Assembly (NCBI RefSeq): GCF_000688295.1
Contig: NZ_JHZF01000011.1
Coordinates: forward strand, 372,001 to 436,000
Length of the DNA: 64,000 nucleotides
Reading direction: 5' to 3'
From: Pseudooceanicola nanhaiensis DSM 18065
Lineage (GTDB): Bacteria; Pseudomonadota; Alphaproteobacteria; Rhodobacterales; Rhodobacteraceae
Shown: in pieces, positions 1 to 10,772 of the stretch
How positions within the stretch are numbered: position 1 is the first letter of the stretch
Layout of the letters: the number at the start of each line of letters is the position of its first letter
Position numbers and translations under genes: made by a program
Notes under the pieces: generated by a model
Seen by the model: only the letters and a program-made list of their open reading frames with translations
What the model was told of the DNA's origin: nothing
Databases searched by the model: none

Positions 1-285
1 CTCCGCAACACGAGCCGGGTGTTCCGCAACGAGGTCGCGGAAGAGGTCGCCCGGATCGAGAAGGAGAAGGGCACCGACTTCCGGATCGAGGACGTCTCCG
101 AGCTTGTCGCGGGCGCGCGCGGCAGGAACGTCTATGCCAGCGGTGACGTGCAGGAGGGGCTCTGGTCCGCCGGCATGGTCGCAGGTGTCATCAGGGACGT
201 GCCGAGCTGCAAGGAGCTGATCGAGCGCATCGTGGCCGATGCCGAGGCGGTCATCCGCGGTCGTCTCCAGACCCTCGTCGCCTGA
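1..285 (+). CDS. Nitronate monooxygenase / NAD(P)H-dependent flavin oxidoreductase, C-terminal part
   Basis: This gene is cut by the left edge of the window; the reading frame is open from base 1 and ends with TGA at 283-285. About 94 C-terminal residues are visible. The run beginning LRNTSRVFRNEVA and the later GDVQEGLWSAGMVAG segment resemble the C-terminal end of the 2-nitropropane dioxygenase/nitronate monooxygenase TIM-barrel family, in which a G-(D/E)-x-x-x-G-x-x-x-A/S-G-x-x-x-G motif closes the flavin-binding barrel. These FMN enzymes oxidise nitronates or act as enoyl reductases. The N-terminal FMN-binding part lies outside the window, so the family call rests on the tail only. The leuA terminator follows on the other strand, so the two genes converge. 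Confidence 0.7.
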   Translation, partial: LRNTSRVFRNEVAEEVARIEKEKGTDFRIEDVSELVAGARGRNVYASGDVQEGLWSAGMVAGVIRDVPSCKELIERIVADAEAVIRGRLQTLVA

Positions 286-476
286 CCGAAAGGCGCGCCG
301 CAAGCGGCGCACACGATTTCATGGCGATCCGGCAAGGCCGGATCGCGGGCCTCCGGCGGGAGTATTTCACGAAAGGTGAAGCCGCGTGGGTGTCTGCGGC
401 GTCACCGGCCCGAAATGGCTCCGGGGTCCGGGTCCGCGTCCCGGAGCCCGCGACCCAGAGCCCGATCGCCAAGGGA

Positions 477-510
477 AAAGGCCCCGCAAGCATGTGCTTG
501 CGGGGCCTTT
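477..510 (-). terminator. Intrinsic terminator of leuA
   Basis: A perfect 16-bp inverted repeat (477-492 paired with 495-510) has a GC core flanked by A on one side and T on the other, so it ends in a T-run in either direction. It lies 20 bp beyond the leuA stop codon and may also end transcription of the convergent nitronate monooxygenase gene. Confidence 0.85.
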
Positions 511-529
511 CTCAAGGTGTCCCATGGGC

Positions 530-2095
530 TCAGGACACGTCCTTGTAGGAGATCTCCCGCGTGTCCGAGCCGGTCTTGCCGCGGCGGACGAGCAGTCGGT
601 TCAGCGCGTGGATATAGGCCTTGACGCTCGCGACGACCGTGTCGGTGTCGGCTGATTGCCCGGTGACGATGCGGCCGTCCTCTTCCAGCCGGACCGAGAC
701 GGTGGCCTGCGCGTCGGTGCCTTCCGTCACCGCGTGCACCTGGTAGAGCTGCAGCCGGACGTCATGCGGGAAGATCGCCTTGATGCAGTTGAAGGCGGCG
801 TCCACGGGGCCGTCCCCGGTGGAGGAGACCTCCTTCTCCGCGCCGTCGACGAGCATGGTCATCTCGGCCTCCTGGCCCTCGGTCCCGCAGACCACGCGGA
901 GCCGCTTGAGCGCCAGCCGGTCGGCGCCCGCATCGTCGGACATCTGGACGAGGGCGATGAGGTCCTCGTCATAGACCTCCTTCTTGCGGTCGGCGAGATC
1001 CTTGAAGCGGACGAAGACGTCCTTGAGCTGGTTCTCCCCCATCTCGATCCCGAGGCCCTTGAGCTTGGAGCGGAGCGCCGCGCGGCCCGAGTGCTTGCCG
1101 AGGACGATGTTGTCCTCGTTCAGACCGATGTCGGCGGGCTTCATGATCTCGAAGGTCTCGACGTTCTTCAGCACGCCGTCCTGGTGGATGCCAGACTCGT
1201 GAAGGAAGGCGTTCTTGCCGACGATCGCCTTGTTGAACTGGACCGCGAAGCCCGAGACGGTGGCGACCCGGCGCGAGAGGTTCATGATCTTCGTGGTGTC
1301 GATGCCGGTGCGGTAGGGCATGATGTCGTTGCGCACGCGCAGCGCCATCACCACCTCTTCGAGCGCGGTGTTGCCGGCGCGTTCGCCCAGGCCGTTGATC
1401 GTGCATTCGATCTGGCGGGCGCCGGCCTCGACCGCGGCGAGGCTGTTCGCCGTCGCCATGCCGAGGTCGTTGTGGCAGTGCGTCGAGAAGACCACCTCGT
1501 CGGCGCCGGGGACGCGTTCGAGGAGCATGCGGATGATCTCGGCGCTTTCGCGGGGCGCGGTGTAGCCCACCGTGTCGGGGATGTTGATCGTCGTGGCGCC
1601 GGCCTTGATCGCGATCTCGACCACGCGGCAGAGATAGTCGCGCTCGGTCCGGGTGGCGTCCATCGGCGACCATTGCACGTCATCGCAGAGGTTGCGGGCG
1701 TGGGTCACGGTCTCGTGGATCCGTTCGGCCATCTGGTCCATGTCGAGGTTCGGGATCGCCCGGTGCAGCGGGGAGGTGCCGATGAAGGTGTGGATCCGCG
1801 GCCGTTTCGCGTGCTGGATCGCTTCCCAGTTCCGGTCGATGTCGGGGATCTGGGCGCGGGACAGCCCGCAGATCACTGAGTTCCGCGCGTTCTTCGCGAT
1901 CTCGGACACGGCGCGGAAATCGCCTTCCGAGGCGATCGGGAAGCCGGCCTCGATGATGTCGACGCCCATCTCGTCGAGCAGGCCCGCGATCTCGAGCTTT
2001 TCCTCGTGGGACATGGTCGCGCCCGGGCTCTGTTCGCCGTCGCGGAGGGTCGTGTCGAAGATGACGACGCGGTCCTGGTCTTTGGTCTGTGTCAT
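530..2095 (-). CDS. leuA: 2-isopropylmalate synthase LeuA
   Basis: LeuA condenses acetyl-CoA with 2-oxoisovalerate to give 2-isopropylmalate, the committed step of leucine biosynthesis in the cytoplasm. The 521-residue length fits bacterial type-1 LeuA. The N-terminal catalytic TIM barrel shows FDTTLRDGEQSPGA (residues about 13-26, metal and acyl binding) and the metal-binding H-x-H pair at residues 206 and 208 in STHCHNDLGMA. NGLGERAGN near residue 243 is the family glycine-rich motif. The C-terminal third (from about residue 390) has the length of the LeuA regulatory domain that binds leucine. The ATG at 2095 is preceded by a purine-rich GAGAGA tract about 8 bases upstream. A leucine-rich leader peptide lies 70 bp upstream, which suggests control by leucine supply in addition to feedback inhibition. 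Confidence 0.96.
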   Translation of the reverse strand: MTQTKDQDRVVIFDTTLRDGEQSPGATMSHEEKLEIAGLLDEMGVDIIEAGFPIASEGDFRAVSEIAKNARNSVICGLSRAQIPDIDRNWEAIQHAKRPRIHTFIGTSPLHRAIPNLDMDQMAERIHETVTHARNLCDDVQWSPMDATRTERDYLCRVVEIAIKAGATTINIPDTVGYTAPRESAEIIRMLLERVPGADEVVFSTHCHNDLGMATANSLAAVEAGARQIECTINGLGERAGNTALEEVVMALRVRNDIMPYRTGIDTTKIMNLSRRVATVSGFAVQFNKAIVGKNAFLHESGIHQDGVLKNVETFEIMKPADIGLNEDNIVLGKHSGRAALRSKLKGLGIEMGENQLKDVFVRFKDLADRKKEVYDEDLIALVQMSDDAGADRLALKRLRVVCGTEGQEAEMTMLVDGAEKEVSSTGDGPVDAAFNCIKAIFPHDVRLQLYQVHAVTEGTDAQATVSVRLEEDGRIVTGQSADTDTVVASVKAYIHALNRLLVRRGKTGSDTREISYKDVS

Positions 2096-2168
2096 GTGAT
2101 GTCTCTCTTTTCTCCTGAAGCCATGGCGCGAAGGCTTGTCCCCTGAGCGGTCGCGCCGAACGGCACGC

Positions 2169-2267
2169 TCAGAGGCGGATTAGGAGAATCAGGACAGCGG
2201 CGGACAGCGCAGCCCGCGGGGCGCCGGAACGGCGCGCGTCGGATGCGATATGGCCCAAGGTCGTCAT
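2169..2267 (-). CDS. Candidate leucine leader peptide of leuA (32 aa)
   Basis: A 32-residue frame, MTTLGHIASDARRSGAPRAA to LSAAVLILLIRL, ends 73 bp before leuA on the same strand. Its last eight codons are GTC CTG ATT CTC CTA ATC CGC CTC: four leucines, two isoleucines and one valine just before the stop. CTA and ATT are rare in a genome this GC-rich, so their presence here is suggestive. The sequence between its stop and leuA can form a GGCGCGA/TCGCGCC stem and, alternatively, AAGCC/GGCTT. Leader peptides rich in the end-product amino acid control leu and ilv operons by ribosome-mediated attenuation in proteobacteria. I see no U-tract, so the downstream switch could act on translation or use a factor-dependent terminator. 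Confidence 0.6.
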   Translation of the reverse strand: MTTLGHIASDARRSGAPRAALSAAVLILLIRL

Positions 2268-2273
2268 GGCGTT

Positions 2274-2303
2274 TCTATACGACGCCGCGTCAGGGATGAA
2301 AAC
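2274..2303 (-). promoter_or_regulatory. Candidate leuA promoter with leaderless start
   Basis: Read on the minus strand, a TATAGA box lies six bases before the leader-peptide ATG (2267), with TTTTCA 17 bases further upstream as a -35 match (4 of 6). Transcription starting 7 bases after the -10 box would begin at or next to the A of the ATG, so the leader peptide would be translated without a Shine-Dalgarno. No ribosome-binding site is visible upstream of that ATG, which fits. Position inferred by eye. Confidence 0.45.
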
Positions 2304-2373
2304 CCGGGAATTTCGCGGCGTTGCAGCATGCGGTTTTTGTGATCTTTGACCGGCCGTCGCGCGTAGACGGTCC

Positions 2374-3039
2374 ATGAACAGAACACTCCTGATCGGGGCG
2401 ACCGGCGGCATCGGCAACGCTCTCTTGCAGGCGCTGCGCGACCGCGGCGCCGATGTGACCGCCCTGTCCCGCAGCGGTGACGGGCTCGACGTGACCGACG
2501 AACGGAGCGTGGAGGACCATCTCGGGGCGCTCGAGCCGGGCTTCGACGCGGTGCTTGTCGCGACCGGCGCGCTCGAGATCGGGGGCCGCAGGCCCGAGAA
2601 GAGCCTGCGCGAGATCGACGCCGCGGCGATGGCCGAGCAATATGCGCTGAACTGCATCGGTCCCGCGCTCGTGCTGAAGCATTCGGTCCGCCTGCTGCCG
2701 CGCGACCGGCGCTCGGTCTTCGCGGCGCTTTCGGCCCGGGTGGGCAGCATCGGCGACAACGGGCTTGGCGGCTGGTACGGGTATCGGAGCGCGAAGGCGG
2801 CGCTGAACCAGGTGCTCCACACCGGCGCGATCGAACTGGCGCGCAGCCATCCGCTGGCGATCTGCGTCGCGCTGCATCCGGGCACGGTGCAGACGGCGCT
2901 GACGCAGCGCTATCTCTTCCGGCACCCCTCCGTCGCGCCGGACGAAGCCGCGGGGCACCTGCTGGGCGTGATCGACGGGCTGAAGGTCACCGACACCGGC
3001 GGCTTCTTCGACTGGCGCGGCACGGCGGTGCCGTGGTGA
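2374..3039 (+). CDS. SDR family NAD(P)-dependent oxidoreductase
   Basis: This is a 221-residue short-chain dehydrogenase/reductase with a Rossmann fold. The N-terminal dinucleotide-binding loop reads GATGGIG (residues 8-14). The catalytic serine region is AALSARVGS and the catalytic Tyr and Lys are in YGYRSAK, the family YxxxK motif; HPGTVQT follows as in C-factor/YbaN-like SDRs. The substrate cannot be told from sequence. The stop codon overlaps the start of the photolyase gene by 7 bases, so the two are probably translated together. The ATG at 2374 lies about 105 bp from the leuA leader ATG on the opposite strand, giving a divergent arrangement. The gene is short for a full SDR (usually near 250) but has both catalytic motifs. 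Confidence 0.88.
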   Translation: MNRTLLIGATGGIGNALLQALRDRGADVTALSRSGDGLDVTDERSVEDHLGALEPGFDAVLVATGALEIGGRRPEKSLREIDAAAMAEQYALNCIGPALVLKHSVRLLPRDRRSVFAALSARVGSIGDNGLGGWYGYRSAKAALNQVLHTGAIELARSHPLAICVALHPGTVQTALTQRYLFRHPSVAPDEAAGHLLGVIDGLKVTDTGGFFDWRGTAVPW

Positions 3040-4562
3040 GACGCCTCGTCCTCGTCCTGGGCGACCAGCTGTCGCCCGCGCTGTCGGCGCTGCGCGCGGC
3101 GGACAGGGCGCGGGACCGGGTGGTGATGGCCGAGGTCCGGAGCGAGGCCAGCTATGTGCCGCACCACCCCAAGAAGATCGCGCTGATCTTCGCCGCGATG
3201 CGCCATTTCGCGGCGGAGTTGCAGGCCGACGGCTGGGACGTGGCCTACACCCGCTATGACGATCCGGAAAACGCGGGCTCGATTCCCGCCGAGCTGATGC
3301 GCCGCGCCATGGAGACGGGCGCGCGGCAGGTGCTGCTCACCGAGCCGGGTGAATGGCGCCTGATCGAGGCGCTCGAGGACTGCCCGCTCGCCACGTCGAC
3401 CCTGCCGGACGACCGCTTCCTCTGTGCCCGGCCCGCGTTCGAGGCCTGGGCCGAGGGCCGCAAGGAATTGCGGATGGAGTGGTTCTACCGCGAGATGCGG
3501 CGGCGGACCGGCTACCTGATGAAGGGCAGGGAGCCCGCGGGCGGGAAATGGAACTTCGATGCCTCGAACCGGAAGCCCGCCGCGCGCGACCTGCTGCGCA
3601 GCGCGCCCATGCAGTTCACCCCGGATGCGGTGACAGAGGAGGTTCTGGACCTGGTCGCGGCCGAGTTCGGCGAGAATTTCGGCACGCTCCGCCCCTTCGG
3701 CTTCGCCGTGACGCGGAGCCAGGCGCGCCGCGCGCTGGCCCATTTCGTGCGTCACCAGCTGCCCGGATTCGGTCCCTCCCAGGACGGGATGCTGGAGAAC
3801 GAGCCCTATCTCGAACATGCGCTGATCTCGGGGTACATGAACATCGGCCTGCTCTGCCCGCGCGAGGTCTGCGACGCCGTGCAGGCCGCGTGGGAGGCGG
3901 GCGAGGTGCCGATCAGCTCGGCCGAAGGCTTCATCCGGCAGGTCATCGGCTGGCGGGAATTCGTGCGCGGGGTCTATTTCCTCGAAGGCCCCGACTACCC
4001 GCGTCGCAACGCGCTGAACCACCGGCGCAAGCTGCCGCCGCTCTACTGGGGGGCGGAGACCGGGATGAACTGCCTCGCACAGGTCGTGGCCCAGACCCGT
4101 GATCTCGCCTATGCGCATCATATCCAGCGGCTGATGATCACCGGAAATTTCGCGCTGCTCGCCGGGATCGACCCAGCCGAGGTGCATGGATGGTATCTTT
4201 CGGTCTATTTCGACGCCTTCGAATGGGTCGAGGCGCCGAACACCGTGGGGATGAGCCAGTTCGCGGACGGGGGCGTGGTCGGCTCGAAACCCTATGTCTC
4301 GTCGGCCAATTACATCGACCGGATGTCGGATTACTGCACCGGCTGCCGCTACGATCCCAAGACCAGGACGGGCGAGGGGGCCTGTCCCTTCAACCTGCTC
4401 TACTGGGCCTTCATGGAGCGTCACCGGGCGAGGTTCGCGTCGAACCATCGCATGGGGCAGGTCTATGCCACCTGGGACCGCATGGAGCCCGGGCACCGCG
4501 AGACGGTGCTGGCCGGGGCCGAGACCTTCCTGACGGATCTGTCGGCGGGGAAGCCGGTCTGA
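3033..4562 (+). CDS. Iron-sulfur bacterial photolyase / cryptochrome (PhrB-CryB type)
   Basis: This 509-residue protein belongs to the deoxyribodipyrimidine photolyase-related family (FeS-BCP), which binds FAD, a lumazine-type antenna and a [4Fe-4S] cluster. Agrobacterium PhrB repairs (6-4) photoproducts and Rhodobacter CryB acts in light signalling. Cysteines at 347, 435, 438 and 451 have exactly the spacing of the four cluster ligands in PhrB (350, 438, 441, 454). The N-terminus LVLVLGDQLSP is the antenna-domain start, and the stretch around residues 360-420 (HHIQRLMITGNFALL, then APNTVGMSQFADGG) matches the FAD-binding helical domain. GTG at 3033 is used as start, with a second GTG at 3036. 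It overlaps the upstream SDR gene. Whether it repairs DNA or only signals cannot be decided here. Confidence 0.93.
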   Translation: MVRRLVLVLGDQLSPALSALRAADRARDRVVMAEVRSEASYVPHHPKKIALIFAAMRHFAAELQADGWDVAYTRYDDPENAGSIPAELMRRAMETGARQVLLTEPGEWRLIEALEDCPLATSTLPDDRFLCARPAFEAWAEGRKELRMEWFYREMRRRTGYLMKGREPAGGKWNFDASNRKPAARDLLRSAPMQFTPDAVTEEVLDLVAAEFGENFGTLRPFGFAVTRSQARRALAHFVRHQLPGFGPSQDGMLENEPYLEHALISGYMNIGLLCPREVCDAVQAAWEAGEVPISSAEGFIRQVIGWREFVRGVYFLEGPDYPRRNALNHRRKLPPLYWGAETGMNCLAQVVAQTRDLAYAHHIQRLMITGNFALLAGIDPAEVHGWYLSVYFDAFEWVEAPNTVGMSQFADGGVVGSKPYVSSANYIDRMSDYCTGCRYDPKTRTGEGACPFNLLYWAFMERHRARFASNHRMGQVYATWDRMEPGHRETVLAGAETFLTDLSAGKPV

Positions 4563-4622
4563 GCGCTTGACGCGCCGCGCCCGCTCCCCCACCTTCCGCC
4601 GCAATCACAACCGGAGAGCAGC

Positions 4623-5909
4623 ATGGCCGGCCGCACGCCCCCCTTCGCGCCGTTCGAATTCCTGATCGCCTGGCGCTACCTGCGGGCGCGCCGTTCCGAG
4701 GGCGGCGTCTCGGTCATGACCTGGATCTCGCTGGTCGGGATCGCGCTGGCGGTCTTCGCCCTGATCGCGACGCTTGCCGTAAGGTCCGGGTTCCGCGCGG
4801 AATTTGTCGACACGATCCTTGGCTCGAACGCCCATGTCACGCTCTATCCGCAGGCGGTGCAGGACGAGAACGGCCGCGTCACCCGCGCCATCACCGATTA
4901 CGAGGCGCTGGCCGGGCAGGTCGCCACCGTCGAGGGCGTGAGCCGTGCCGCGCCGCTCATCAAGGGGCAGGTGATGGCCAATGCCAACGGCCGGAACTCG
5001 GGCGTCGAGGTCTTCGGCATCACCGAGGAGGACCTGCTCGCCATCCCCCGGATCGCGGATCCCGAAACCAGCTATGGCGACATCGCGCGCTTCGGCGAGG
5101 GCGTGGCGATCGGATCGGGCGTGGCGCGGGAACTGGGCGTCACGACGGGCGACAGGATCCGGCTGATCTCGCCCGACGGGGTGAAGACCGCCTTCGGCAC
5201 CAGCCCGCGGGTGAACGCCTACGAGGTCGTCTATGTCTTCACCGCCGGTCGCTACGACATCGACCGGACCCGCGTCTACCTGCCCTTCGCCGAGGCGCAG
5301 AGCTATTTCAACCGCGAGGGCACGGCGGACGAGATCGAGATCATGATCGACGATCCCGAGAACGTGCAGGACATGGTCCGCCCGATCGCGCTTGCGGCCG
5401 GTGACGGCTACATGATCTGGACCTGGCGGGACGCCAGCGGCGCCTTCCTGCGCGCGCTCGACATCGAGGACAACGTGATGTTCGTGATCCTCTCGATCCT
5501 GGTGCTGATCGCGGCGATGAACATCGTCTCGGGCCTCATCATGCTGGTGAAGAACAAGGGCCGCGACATCGGCATCCTGCGCACGATGGGCCTGACGGAA
5601 GGCTCGGTCCTGCGCGTCTTCTTCATCTGCGGCGCCTTCACGGGGATCATCGGCACTCTGGCCGGCGTGATCCTCGGCTGCGCCTTCGCGATCTGGATCG
5701 ACCCGATCTTCTCGGCGGTGAACTACGTGGCGGGGGGCGGCGTCTGGGACCCTTCGGTCCGTGGTCTCTACAACCTGCCCGCAAAGCTGCAGCTGCAGGA
5801 CGTCCTGTCGGCGGTCGGGCTCTCGCTCGGGCTGTCGTTCATCGTCACCATATTCCCCGCACGCCGCGCCGCGCGGATGAACCCCGTGGAGGCGCTCCGC
5901 TATGAGTGA
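4623..5909 (+). CDS. lolC: Lipoprotein-releasing ABC transporter permease (LolC/LolE family)
   Basis: This 428-residue inner-membrane permease works with LolD to release lipoproteins from the inner membrane for LolA-mediated transfer to the outer membrane. Topology fits the family: an N-terminal membrane segment at about residues 30-50 ([20 protein letters not shown]), a long periplasmic domain to about residue 275, then three membrane segments to the C-terminus. The [22 protein letters not shown]-terminal stretch and the C-terminal [17 protein letters not shown] are the usual LolC/E signatures. GGAGA lies 7 bases before the ATG at 4623. The stop overlaps the lolD start by 8 bases. Only one permease gene is present, as in many alphaproteobacteria, so it may form a homodimer; the name lolC is a convention here. 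Confidence 0.93.
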   Translation: MAGRTPPFAPFEFLIAWRYLRARRSEGGVSVMTWISLVGIALAVFALIATLAVRSGFRAEFVDTILGSNAHVTLYPQAVQDENGRVTRAITDYEALAGQVATVEGVSRAAPLIKGQVMANANGRNSGVEVFGITEEDLLAIPRIADPETSYGDIARFGEGVAIGSGVARELGVTTGDRIRLISPDGVKTAFGTSPRVNAYEVVYVFTAGRYDIDRTRVYLPFAEAQSYFNREGTADEIEIMIDDPENVQDMVRPIALAAGDGYMIWTWRDASGAFLRALDIEDNVMFVILSILVLIAAMNIVSGLIMLVKNKGRDIGILRTMGLTEGSVLRVFFICGAFTGIIGTLAGVILGCAFAIWIDPIFSAVNYVAGGGVWDPSVRGLYNLPAKLQLQDVLSAVGLSLGLSFIVTIFPARRAARMNPVEALRYE

Positions 5910-6585
5910 TCCGGTTCTGGCCCTGTCGGGCATCGCCAAGACCTACAACCAGGGCCTGCCGGGCGAGATCCGCGTGCTGCGCGACATCGACCTCGCCATC
6001 GCACCGGGCGAGGTCGTGGCCCTCGTCGCGCCCTCGGGGGCCGGCAAATCGACGCTGCTGCACATCGCGGGGCTGCTGGACACGGCCGACACCGGCTCGG
6101 TCCGGATCGGCGGCGAGGATGTCACGGGCCTGTCGGACCGCCGCCGCACGGCAGTGCGGCGGTCGGACGTGGGCTTCGTCTACCAGTTCCACCACCTGCT
6201 GCCGGAGTTCACCGCGCTCGAGAACGTCGTCCTGCCGCAGCTCGCCGACGGCAAGCCGAAGCGCGAGGCCGAGGCGCGCGCGCAGGAGCTTCTGGCCCGC
6301 GTCGGCATCGCCGAACGGGCAGGGCACCGGCCGGCGCAGATGTCGGGCGGCGAACAGCAGCGGGTGGCCTTCTGCCGGGCGCTCGCCAATGCGCCGCGGC
6401 TTCTGCTGGCGGACGAGCCGACGGGGAACCTCGATCCCGAGACCTCGGACCGGGTCTTCGGCGCGCTGATGGAGCTGGTCCGCGACACCGGCCTCTCGGC
6501 GCTGATCGCGACCCACAACCTCGAGCTCGCCCGGCGGATGGACCGCGTCCTGCGGCTGGATGCCGGGGAGCTGACGGCGGCCTGA
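5902..6585 (+). CDS. lolD: Lipoprotein-releasing ABC transporter ATP-binding protein LolD
   Basis: LolD is the cytoplasmic ATPase of the Lol exporter. The 227 residues contain all ABC motifs: Walker A GAGKST (residues about 49-54), Q-loop [10 protein letters not shown] (LolD-type Q-F-H-H-L-L-P-E-F), signature [15 protein letters not shown] (about 148-162), Walker [13 protein letters not shown] and the switch histidine in ATHN. The QFHHLLPEF segment distinguishes LolD from MacB-like ATPases. The start codon lies inside the end of the permease gene, so the two are translationally coupled. The next gene downstream is convergent (tadG-like). Confidence 0.95.
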   Translation: MSDPVLALSGIAKTYNQGLPGEIRVLRDIDLAIAPGEVVALVAPSGAGKSTLLHIAGLLDTADTGSVRIGGEDVTGLSDRRRTAVRRSDVGFVYQFHHLLPEFTALENVVLPQLADGKPKREAEARAQELLARVGIAERAGHRPAQMSGGEQQRVAFCRALANAPRLLLADEPTGNLDPETSDRVFGALMELVRDTGLSALIATHNLELARRMDRVLRLDAGELTAA

Positions 6586-6688
6586 CGGGTCCCGCCATGC
6601 GCCTGAAAGCCGGGACCGCGCGGCCGGTATGAGAGAAACCGCGCGGCCCCGAACGGCCCGCGGGTGACGGACCGTTTGCCGTGGGAGT

Positions 6689-7987
6689 TCAGAGCGCGAG
6701 GCGGAAGTAGGGCGCTTCGTAATTGCCCTCCATCCCCGTGCCGCAGAAACCCATGTCCATGTTCGACGTGCCGCTGATTTCCTGCCCCGAGATCAGCGAG
6801 GCGCCCTGGATCCCGTTCGCATTGGCGCTGAAGGTGATGTCGCCGAGCGCGATGATCTGACCGCCGTAGACCCGCAGGTCCGCCGCCACATCGACGCCGC
6901 CCCGCGTGATCAGCTGGGCGCCGCCCCCGGGGGCGCAACCGTCGTCCAGTCCGACCGAGAGCCCGGAGGGGGCCGTGAAGCTTTTCGCGTCGGTGCTCTC
7001 GTTGAAGACCACCACGTTTTCCAGCAGCACGCCCTGGCCGAAGGCGACCGGGCAATCCGTGATGATCCCGAGGTTCTTCAGGTGGGAGTCCTGCTCGATC
7101 GTGACCTTGGTGCCGGAACAGGAAATGCGGTGGATCCGGTTCGGCGTGAAATCCTCGGCCGTGAACTTCGATCCCGTCAGGTAGACGGTCACGCCGCGCA
7201 GGTAGTCCGGCACGTAGTGACCGTAACCGGTCAGGAGGTCGTCGTGGATCGCGTCGATCTTGTTGAGCACCCGCAGCCGGTAATAGCCGCGGCGCAGCGC
7301 GATCTGCAGCCCCTCGTTGGTCTCGAAGCCCGATTTCGGCAGGTCGAGTTGCGAGAGATCGGGCATCGAGACCACGGTGCCCGGTTCGAAGGTGTTGTTC
7401 GAGTTCAGCGAGACATAGGTGTTGGAATGCACGCAGAACCCGTTCGAGAAGCCGTTGTTCGACTGGATGTCCACGATGCCGTCCGCGACGAAACCTTCGC
7501 GCAGGCAGGGCGGCTGGAAGGTGGTGAAGACGGCCTCGGCCGCGATGTCCCAGTCCCCGTGGTCGAGCAGCCGGAAGATGTAGGTCTTGACCGGATTGCC
7601 GCCCGCGCCGGTCCGGGACGGACGGACCCGCACGGCCGAGACGGCAGTCGGGTCCGACACGAAGCTGCGTGCGGCCGCGTCCCAGACACCGAATTCCACG
7701 TTCTCGGCGGTGAGCACCGCGCCGTAGGCGGCGGGGGGCATGTCATGCAGCGCGACCGCGGCGGCCCGCGCCTTGGCCTCCTCGGGACCCATCGTCTCTC
7801 GGTTGTAGAGTGCCGCGTGGGCCGCGCTGTCGGCGGCGACCTGAAGCTGGGTGCGGGCGGATTGGAGATAGGCGAATTCCACCGCGAAGGCGCTCGCCAG
7901 CAGCGTCGCGGCCAGAAGGTAGACGGCAAGGATGGTGATGGCCCCGTCCTCGGTCCGGGCGAAGTCTTTCAGGCGGACAGGCGGCAT
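6689..7987 (-). CDS. TadG-like pilus assembly / Tad domain protein
   Basis: The 432-residue product starts with a short basic segment and a hydrophobic helix (about residues 17-40, GAITILAVYLLAATLLASAF) typical of the Tad domain in TadE/TadF/TadG pseudopilin-like proteins. SARTQLQVAADSAAHAALYN directly after it is the family hallmark. The rest is an extracytoplasmic domain with repeated Asn/Ser-rich strands (about 200-420) that look like a right-handed beta-helix, including cysteines that could form disulfides. I chose ATG 7987, two bases after the stop of the upstream TadE-like gene. TadG-type proteins anchor or modify Flp pili. No tadA, tadB or prepilin gene is in the window, so it may serve a distant tad locus. 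Confidence 0.8.
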   Translation of the reverse strand: MPPVRLKDFARTEDGAITILAVYLLAATLLASAFAVEFAYLQSARTQLQVAADSAAHAALYNRETMGPEEAKARAAAVALHDMPPAAYGAVLTAENVEFGVWDAAARSFVSDPTAVSAVRVRPSRTGAGGNPVKTYIFRLLDHGDWDIAAEAVFTTFQPPCLREGFVADGIVDIQSNNGFSNGFCVHSNTYVSLNSNNTFEPGTVVSMPDLSQLDLPKSGFETNEGLQIALRRGYYRLRVLNKIDAIHDDLLTGYGHYVPDYLRGVTVYLTGSKFTAEDFTPNRIHRISCSGTKVTIEQDSHLKNLGIITDCPVAFGQGVLLENVVVFNESTDAKSFTAPSGLSVGLDDGCAPGGGAQLITRGGVDVAADLRVYGGQIIALGDITFSANANGIQGASLISGQEISGTSNMDMGFCGTGMEGNYEAPYFRLAL

Positions 7988-7989
7988 CG

Positions 7990-8391
7990 TCAGTACTCCA
8001 CGAAATGCTGGGAGGAGACGCGGATCCAGATATTCGCCAGATCGACGAGGGCCTGCGGCACCAGCAGATCGGTGACGCGATAGGCCAGTTCGCTCGTCAC
8101 GACGCCGTTCTCGATCCGCGTGGTGACCACGGCCTCGGGGGCGATGTGGGAGATCTTCTGGCGGATGTAGGCCTCGGTCTCGGCCTCGGACTGGATGTAG
8201 CCGGTGCTGAGGATGCGGTTCGCGTTCTGCAGGACGCGGTAGGCCTGGTTCTTTTCGAAGACGATCATCGAGACGTTGATGACCAGGGCGAGCATCCACA
8301 CGAAGATGGGCAGCCAGATCACGGATTCCACGGTGGCGGTGCCGCTATCGTCCCGACAAAACCGACTGACTCTTCCGCGTGGCTGGCGCAT
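7990..8391 (-). CDS. TadE-like pseudopilin family protein
   Basis: The 133-residue product has a basic N-terminus, then the run GTATVESVIWLPIFVWMLAL (residues about 16-35), with the conserved Glu of TadE-like pseudopilins preceding a membrane helix. The remaining 90 residues form a small extracytoplasmic domain. I chose ATG 8391 because GGAG lies 6 bases upstream; an in-frame ATG 24 bases earlier has no such site. The gene is directly followed, after two bases, by the TadG-like gene, so they form a two-gene unit. In characterised systems TadE and TadF are processed by TadV and needed for Flp pilus formation. That role is inferred from the family. Confidence 0.78.
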   Translation of the reverse strand: MRQPRGRVSRFCRDDSGTATVESVIWLPIFVWMLALVINVSMIVFEKNQAYRVLQNANRILSTGYIQSEAETEAYIRQKISHIAPEAVVTTRIENGVVTSELAYRVTDLLVPQALVDLANIWIRVSSQHFVEY

Positions 8392-8631
8392 GGCTGGCTC
8401 CGTGACAACAACCATTGCAAAGTCTTGCTGAAACGGGGCGGGAATACGGCACGAACCGGCTCGTCCGGAGGCGAGGTGATGCCCGACTTTGGGCAATCGC
8501 ATTCAAGTTCCCTAATGTTGGCGGATTTCCGCCGATGACGCAGGGACCGCCCAAGCCGCTTGCACCACGGGGGGGCCGTGCCGGTGCAGAGCGATTCGCC
8601 TGCGCCCGGCGCCTTGCAGGGCGGCGCCCGT

Positions 8632-10590
<1,959 letters not shown>

Positions 10591-10772
10591 GGTGTCTGCT
10601 CTGTCTTTGGTTGTCGGTCACTATGGCAAATCATCGGGACCGGGGAAAGGGCATGGTTCGCTTTGTCCACAAGATAAGGGTGTCTCCGGGGTGTGCATCG
10701 CAAGATCCGGGCAGGTGCCTCGCCGGGACGGGGCGAAGGCGCGCGCGGGGGGGGCCGGGGGGCGTGCCGGGC

